Part shown: piece after piece, positions 7,410 through 10,076 of the stretch | Numbering within the stretch: the first letter of the stretch is position 1 | How the letters are laid out: each line of letters starts with the position of its first letter | Assembly (NCBI GenBank): GCA_023432005.1 | Contig: JAEYVF010000017.1 | Coordinates: 1-10,076, forward strand | Origin: Actinomycetes bacterium | GTDB taxonomy: Bacteria > Actinomycetota > Actinomycetes > Actinomycetales > Microbacteriaceae | Length of the DNA stretch: 10,076 bases | Reading direction: 5' to 3' | Notes under the pieces: generated by a model | Seen by the model: the letters and a program-made list of their open reading frames with translations, nothing else | Database searches by the model: none | Told to the model about the DNA's origin: nothing | Position numbers and translations under genes: made by a program

Positions 7410-8230
7410 CCCTGCTGGGCCCCGCCGAGATCCGCGACCTCGCCGACGCCCTCGACCTGCAACCCACCAAGAAGCTCGGTCAGAACTTCGTCGTCGACGG
7501 CAACACGGTGCGCAAGATCGTGCGCATCGCATCCGTCGCCGAGGGGGAGCACGTCGTCGAGGTGGGACCGGGCCTCGGCTCGCTCACCCTCGGCCTGCTC
7601 GAGGCGGGGGCGCGCGTCACGGCGATCGAGATCGACACGCGCCTCGCCGACCAGCTGCCGCGCACCGTCGAGGCTCTGCAGCCGGGTGCGCCCCTCGAGG
7701 TCATCCCCGCGGACGCTCTGCGGGTCGACGGCGTGCCCGGGGAGCCGACGGCGCTCGTCGCCAACCTGCCGTACAACGTCTCGGTGCCCGTGCTGCTGCA
7801 CCTGCTCGAGGTCGTGCCGAGCCTCGAGAGCGCGCTCGTCATGGTGCAGGCGGAGGTCGGGCATCGGCTCGCCGCCGGCCCCGGGTCGCGCGTGTACGGA
7901 TCGCCGAGCGTCAAGGCCGCCTGGTACGGCACGTGGTCGATCGCGGGAACCGTCAGCCGCCAGGTGTTCTGGCCGGTGCCGAACGTCGACTCGGTGCTCG
8001 TCGGCTTCCGCCGCGGCGAGCTGCCGGGCACCGACGATGAACGCCTCGCGACGTTCGCGCTCGTCGACGCGGCATTCGGGCAGCGCCGCAAGATGCTGCG
8101 GCAGGCGCTCGCGGATGCGCTCGGCGGGTCGGCCGCGGCATCCGCGCGACTCGAGGCGGCCGGCGTCGACCCGACAGCGCGCGGAGAGCAGCTCGCCGTG
8201 CGGGACTTCCTGCGCATCGCCCGCGCGTAG
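7406..8230 (+). CDS. rsmA: 16S rRNA (adenine(1518)-N(6)/adenine(1519)-N(6))-dimethyltransferase RsmA (KsgA)
   Basis: This SAM-dependent enzyme dimethylates two adjacent adenines in the 3'-end helix of 16S rRNA during late 30S assembly; loss of the activity gives kasugamycin resistance. Family motifs are KKLGQNFVVD (22-31), the SAM-binding VEVGPGLGSLT (51-61), IEID (74-77), the catalytic NLPYNVSVPVL (120-130) and the C-terminal AFGQRRKMLRQAL (223-235). The 274-residue length is normal. The GTG at 7406 lies inside the end of tatD as GTGA, with GAGGA a few bases upstream, so translation should be coupled to tatD. In mycobacteria an rpfB gene lies between tatD and ksgA; here the overlap leaves no room for it. 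Confidence 0.97.
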   Translation: MTLLGPAEIRDLADALDLQPTKKLGQNFVVDGNTVRKIVRIASVAEGEHVVEVGPGLGSLTLGLLEAGARVTAIEIDTRLADQLPRTVEALQPGAPLEVIPADALRVDGVPGEPTALVANLPYNVSVPVLLHLLEVVPSLESALVMVQAEVGHRLAAGPGSRVYGSPSVKAAWYGTWSIAGTVSRQVFWPVPNVDSVLVGFRRGELPGTDDERLATFALVDAAFGQRRKMLRQALADALGGSAAASARLEAAGVDPTARGEQLAVRDFLRIARA

Positions 8231-8243
8231 GAGGATCGGTCAC

Positions 8244-8771
8244 GTGGCGATCAGGGGCAGCGACGAGACGGTCTCCGACGAGGCGCTGACGGCCGCGACC
8301 GGTCGGGCGCCCGGCGAGTGGTTCGCGCTGCTCGACGCGGCGGGCGCGACGGGCTGGACGCATAGCGTGATCGCCGATTGGCTGCGCGCCGAGCACGACG
8401 TCGACCCGTGGTGGTGCCAATCGATCACGGTGCGCTACGAGCAGGCGCGCGGCCTTCGGCTGCCCGGGCAGCAGGCCGACGGCTCCTTCTCGACGAGCAC
8501 CTCGCGCACGGTCGACGGCCCGCTCGAGGCTGCGTACGGGCGCGCCGTCGCGGCGTTCCGCGCCGAGCTCGGCGAGCCGGCATCCGCACGCGACACGGGC
8601 GCGCGGCCCTACGCGCGCTACCCCGGGCGCGACGCCGGGTCGGTGCTCGTGACCGCCGAGGCGACGTCGAGCGGGCGCGTGCGCGTCACCGCCACGCACG
8701 AGCGGCTCACGGGGCCCGAGGCGGTCGCGGATGCCAAGGGCGCGCTCGCGGGCATCCTCGCCCGGCTCTGA
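8244..8771 (+). CDS. DUF4287-like protein with a reduced SRPBCC/AHSA1-like C-terminal half
   Basis: The product is a 175-residue soluble protein of unknown function. Residues about 10-75 (LTAATGRAPGEWFALLDAAG, the start of an N-terminal domain, then a conserved core with WWCQSITVRYEQARGLR) resemble the DUF4287-type domain. The second half (TSRTVDGPLEAAYGRAVAAF, then SVLVTAEATSSGRVRVTATHERL and a final helix ending LAGILARL) reads like the last strands and C-terminal helix of an SRPBCC/AHSA1 domain. The middle strands of that domain are missing or very reduced. The GTG at 8244 has a strong AGGAGG at 8229-8234, which overlaps the rsmA TAG, and starts 13 nt after the rsmA stop, so it should belong to the metG operon. 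The domain reading is from memory of such fusions and is less certain than the gene itself. Confidence 0.8.
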   Translation: MAIRGSDETVSDEALTAATGRAPGEWFALLDAAGATGWTHSVIADWLRAEHDVDPWWCQSITVRYEQARGLRLPGQQADGSFSTSTSRTVDGPLEAAYGRAVAAFRAELGEPASARDTGARPYARYPGRDAGSVLVTAEATSSGRVRVTATHERLTGPEAVADAKGALAGILARL

Positions 8772-8827
8772 CAGGGGTCGCGCGCGGGGGCCACAGCGCG
8801 GGGTCAGACGACGCGTTCCACCTCCCT

Positions 8828-8833
8828 TAGGGT
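8828..8833 (+). promoter_or_regulatory. Putative -10 box of ispE (leaderless)
   Basis: TAGGGT is followed by GGAGCA and then ATG at 8840, the same 6-nt spacing as at three minus-strand genes. GGAG is only 2 nt from the start codon, too close for a normal Shine-Dalgarno site. The box lies partly in the loop of a 6-bp inverted repeat, TCCACC (8817-8822) with GGTGGA (8831-8836). The 68-bp gap from 8772 to 8839 holds nothing else I can identify. Confidence 0.5.
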
Positions 8834-8839
8834 GGAGCA

Positions 8840-9772
8840 ATGACCACCTCCGGGCGCGCTGCGGTGCACGTCAAGGCGCCGGGGAAGATCAACGTCTTCC
8901 TCAAGGTGGGGGCCATCGACGACACCGGCTACCACGACGTGGCCATCGCCTACCAGGCCGTCTCGCTGTGCGAAGACGTGCGCGTCACCGAGGCGAGCGA
9001 CTTCTCCGTCGAGGTCACCGGCTCGGTCGAGCTCTCCCGGGTGCCGGTCGACGGCTCCAACATCGCCATCAAGGCGGCCCGCATGCTCGCGGCGCGCACC
9101 GGCTACGACGGCGGCGCCCACATCCGCATCGACAAGCACGTGCCCGTCACGGGCGGAATGGGCGGCGGGTCCGCGGATGCCGCGGCCACCCTCGTCGCGT
9201 GCGACGCGCTGTGGGGCACCGAGCTGCCGCGCGAGGAGCTGCTCGACCTCGCGCGCAAGCTCGGCGCCGACGTGCCCTTCGCGCTCACGGGCGGCACGGC
9301 GATCGGCACCGGACGCGGCGATGAGCTCTCTCCGGCCCTCGCATCCGGCAGCTTCGACTGGGTGCTCGCGCTCGCCGACTTCGGGCTCTCCACGCCCGCC
9401 GTCTACTCGGAGCTCGACGAGCACCGCCGCCGCCACGCGCAGGACATCTTCCCCGCCGACCCGCGGCCCCAGGTGGCCACGAACGTGCTGCAGGCGCTGC
9501 GCGCGGGCGACCCCCACATGCTCGCCGAGGCCATGCACAACGACCTGCAGGCGCCCGCGCTGCACCTCGAGCCGTCGCTCGCCGAGGTGCTCGAGCTCGG
9601 CGAGCAGAACGGCGCCCTCGCGGGCATCGTCTCGGGCTCCGGGCCGACCGTCGCGTTCCTCACAGCGGATGTCGACTCCGCCCTCGAGCTGCAGGTCGCG
9701 CTCTCGGCGGCCCGCCTCAACGTCGTGCGGGCCACCGGGCCTGTGCACGGGGCGCGGATCATCCAGGACTGA
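8840..9772 (+). CDS. ispE: 4-(cytidine 5'-diphospho)-2-C-methyl-D-erythritol kinase
   Basis: This GHMP-family kinase phosphorylates CDP-methylerythritol with ATP in the MEP pathway to isopentenyl diphosphate. It is cytosolic and 310 residues long, normal for actinobacteria. The N-terminal KAPGKINVFLKVG (12-24) holds the substrate-side lysine region. The ATP loop is PVTGGMGGGSADAAAT (102-117). The catalytic aspartate is D144 in LGADVPFALTGGTAIGTGRG, and the third GHMP motif is AGIVSGSGPTVAF (261-273). The ATG at 8840 is the only start that keeps the KAPGKIN segment near the N-terminus. Linkage to rsmA is conserved in actinobacteria. A TAGGGT box just before the ATG suggests separate transcription from the upstream operon. 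It is followed by a small stem-loop. Confidence 0.96.
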   Translation: MTTSGRAAVHVKAPGKINVFLKVGAIDDTGYHDVAIAYQAVSLCEDVRVTEASDFSVEVTGSVELSRVPVDGSNIAIKAARMLAARTGYDGGAHIRIDKHVPVTGGMGGGSADAAATLVACDALWGTELPREELLDLARKLGADVPFALTGGTAIGTGRGDELSPALASGSFDWVLALADFGLSTPAVYSELDEHRRRHAQDIFPADPRPQVATNVLQALRAGDPHMLAEAMHNDLQAPALHLEPSLAEVLELGEQNGALAGIVSGSGPTVAFLTADVDSALELQVALSAARLNVVRATGPVHGARIIQD

Positions 9773-9780
9773 GTCTTTGC

Positions 9781-9800
9781 GGCCGCGATGATCCGCGGCC
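9781..9800 (+). terminator. Possible ispE terminator stem-loop
   Basis: GGCCGCG (9781-9787) and CGCGGCC (9794-9800) form a perfect 7-bp stem with a 6-nt loop, starting 8 nt after the ispE stop codon. No T-run follows, so termination is only suggested by position and stability. Confidence 0.45.
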
Positions 9801-9813
9801 TGCGCCGCGCGTC

Positions 9814-9922
9814 TCCCGCTGGTTGAGTAGCGCCGCTTCGCGGCGCGCATCGAAACCAGCTCGATGTCGCACGCGCGGCTGGTTTCGACACGCGCCCTCC
9901 GGGCGCTACTCAACCAGCGGGA
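9814..9922. repeat. Pair of REP-like palindromes in head-to-head inverted orientation
   Basis: Two related palindromic units lie here. Unit A (9818-9860) and unit B (9878-9918) each start with GCTGGTT and end with AACCAGC, and each has an inner hairpin: gcgccgc/gcggcgc around TTC at 9830-9846 in A, and gcgccc/gggcgc around TCC at 9892-9906 in B. B is the reverse complement of A, so the outer 21-nt arms 9814-9834 and 9902-9922 match perfectly and the inner 11-nt arms 9850-9860 and 9878-9888 do too. The core word ggttgagtagcgcc...tcgaaacc is one I recall as dispersed in Microbacteriaceae genomes, but I cannot check this. It lies between ispE and the ArsR-type gene and could act as a transcription barrier or mRNA stabiliser. 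Confidence 0.8.
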
Positions 9923-9936
9923 AACCCGACGCGCGA

Positions 9937-9942
9937 TATGAT
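9937..9942 (+). promoter_or_regulatory. Putative -10 box of the ArsR-type gene
   Basis: TATGAT is the best -10 match in the window. It is followed by 9 nt and then ATG, giving a predicted leader of about 3 nt. The matching -35 position (around 9914-9919) falls inside the right arm of the REP-like pair and does not resemble TTGACA. Confidence 0.55.
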
Positions 9943-9953
9943 GGCTTCATCAT
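9938..9953. promoter_or_regulatory. Perfect palindrome over promoter and start codon, candidate autoregulatory operator
   Basis: ATGATG (9938-9943) and CATCAT (9948-9953) are perfect inverted copies around a 4-nt spacer. The element covers most of the TATGAT box, the likely transcription start and the first two bases of the ATG of a gene for an ArsR-type regulator. ArsR/SmtB repressors usually bind AT-rich inverted repeats over their own promoters, so this is a plausible operator. Binding is inference. Confidence 0.4.
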
Positions 9954-10076
9954 GCCGTTCACCCACTCCGAACGCCCGCTGTACGAGGTGAAGGCGGGCC
10001 TCTTCAAGGGCCTCTCGCATCCGTTCCGCATACGCGTGCTCGAACTGCTCGCCGACGGCGAGGAGCACACCGTGGC
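9952..10076 (+). CDS. ArsR-type winged-helix transcriptional regulator, partial at the right edge
   Basis: Only the first 41 codons are present; the rest lies beyond the window. The sequence LYEVKAGLFKGLSHPFRIRVLELLADGEEHTV matches the first helices of ArsR/SmtB-family winged-helix repressors, where the LSHPxRIRVLELL pattern is characteristic. The recognition helix and any metal-binding cysteines are not visible, so the inducer cannot be stated. The ATG at 9952 follows a TATGAT box by 9 nt with no Shine-Dalgarno site, again suggesting a near-leaderless message. It is on the same strand as ispE but separated by a stem-loop and the REP-like pair, so it probably starts a new transcription unit. 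Confidence 0.85.
   Translation, partial: MPFTHSERPLYEVKAGLFKGLSHPFRIRVLELLADGEEHTV

Noticed and set aside
8772..8839. Possible small RNA or terminator between the DUF4287-like gene and ispE
   Set aside because: Only GC-rich sequence and a weak 6-bp inverted repeat over the ispE -10 box are present; there is no stem-loop of terminator quality.
9773..9951. CRISPR array or insertion-sequence end suggested by repeats after ispE
   Set aside because: There are just two inverted palindromic units with no spacers, no transposase and no target-site duplication; a REP-like pair fits better.

Overview
The window is very GC-rich chromosomal DNA from an actinobacterium, most likely a member of Microbacteriaceae. 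The reasons are GTG starts with 3-nt gene overlaps, TAnnnT boxes placed directly before start codons as for leaderless mRNAs, an actinobacterial protein O-mannosyltransferase, the frequent word GGATGC/GCATCC, and a gene order close to the pmt/rsmI...metG-tatD-(rpfB)-ksgA-ispE block known from Mycobacterium tuberculosis. The genus cannot be fixed from the sequence.

Layout. On the minus strand, reading leftwards from 3424, are a protein O-mannosyltransferase gene (1769-3424), metY for O-acetylhomoserine sulfhydrylase (369-1727), and a CoA-binding-domain protein that runs off the left edge (1-364). Divergent from these, on the plus strand, is rsmI (3558-4376). It converges with a small unrecognised gene (4392-4844, minus). 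That gene shares a 55-bp divergent promoter region with metG (4900-6492). metG is followed by tatD (6489-7409), rsmA/ksgA (7406-8230) and a DUF4287-like gene (8244-8771), all on the plus strand and tightly packed. ispE (8840-9772) follows with its own putative promoter. After ispE comes a 179-bp gap holding a small stem-loop and a pair of head-to-head inverted REP-like palindromes. The right edge holds the start of an ArsR-type winged-helix regulator gene (9952 onward).

How the genes work together. Most are housekeeping. rsmI and rsmA methylate 16S rRNA, metG charges initiator and elongator tRNA-Met, and metY makes homocysteine for methionine and so supports the SAM supply that the methylases use. 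tatD is a metal-dependent hydrolase/nuclease. ispE is a step of the MEP isoprenoid pathway. The mannosyltransferase uses polyprenyl-phosphate-mannose, so isoprenoid synthesis feeds it indirectly.

I see no defence system, prophage, IS element, CRISPR array, tRNA or rRNA here, and no new multi-gene system. The points most worth a second look are non-coding: the repeated exact 6-nt spacing between TAnnnT boxes and ATG codons, the REP-like pair before the ArsR gene, a perfect ATGATG-N4-CATCAT palindrome over that gene's -10 box and start codon, and two convergent stop codons that pair with each other in one inverted repeat. The absence of an rpf gene between tatD and rsmA is also notable.
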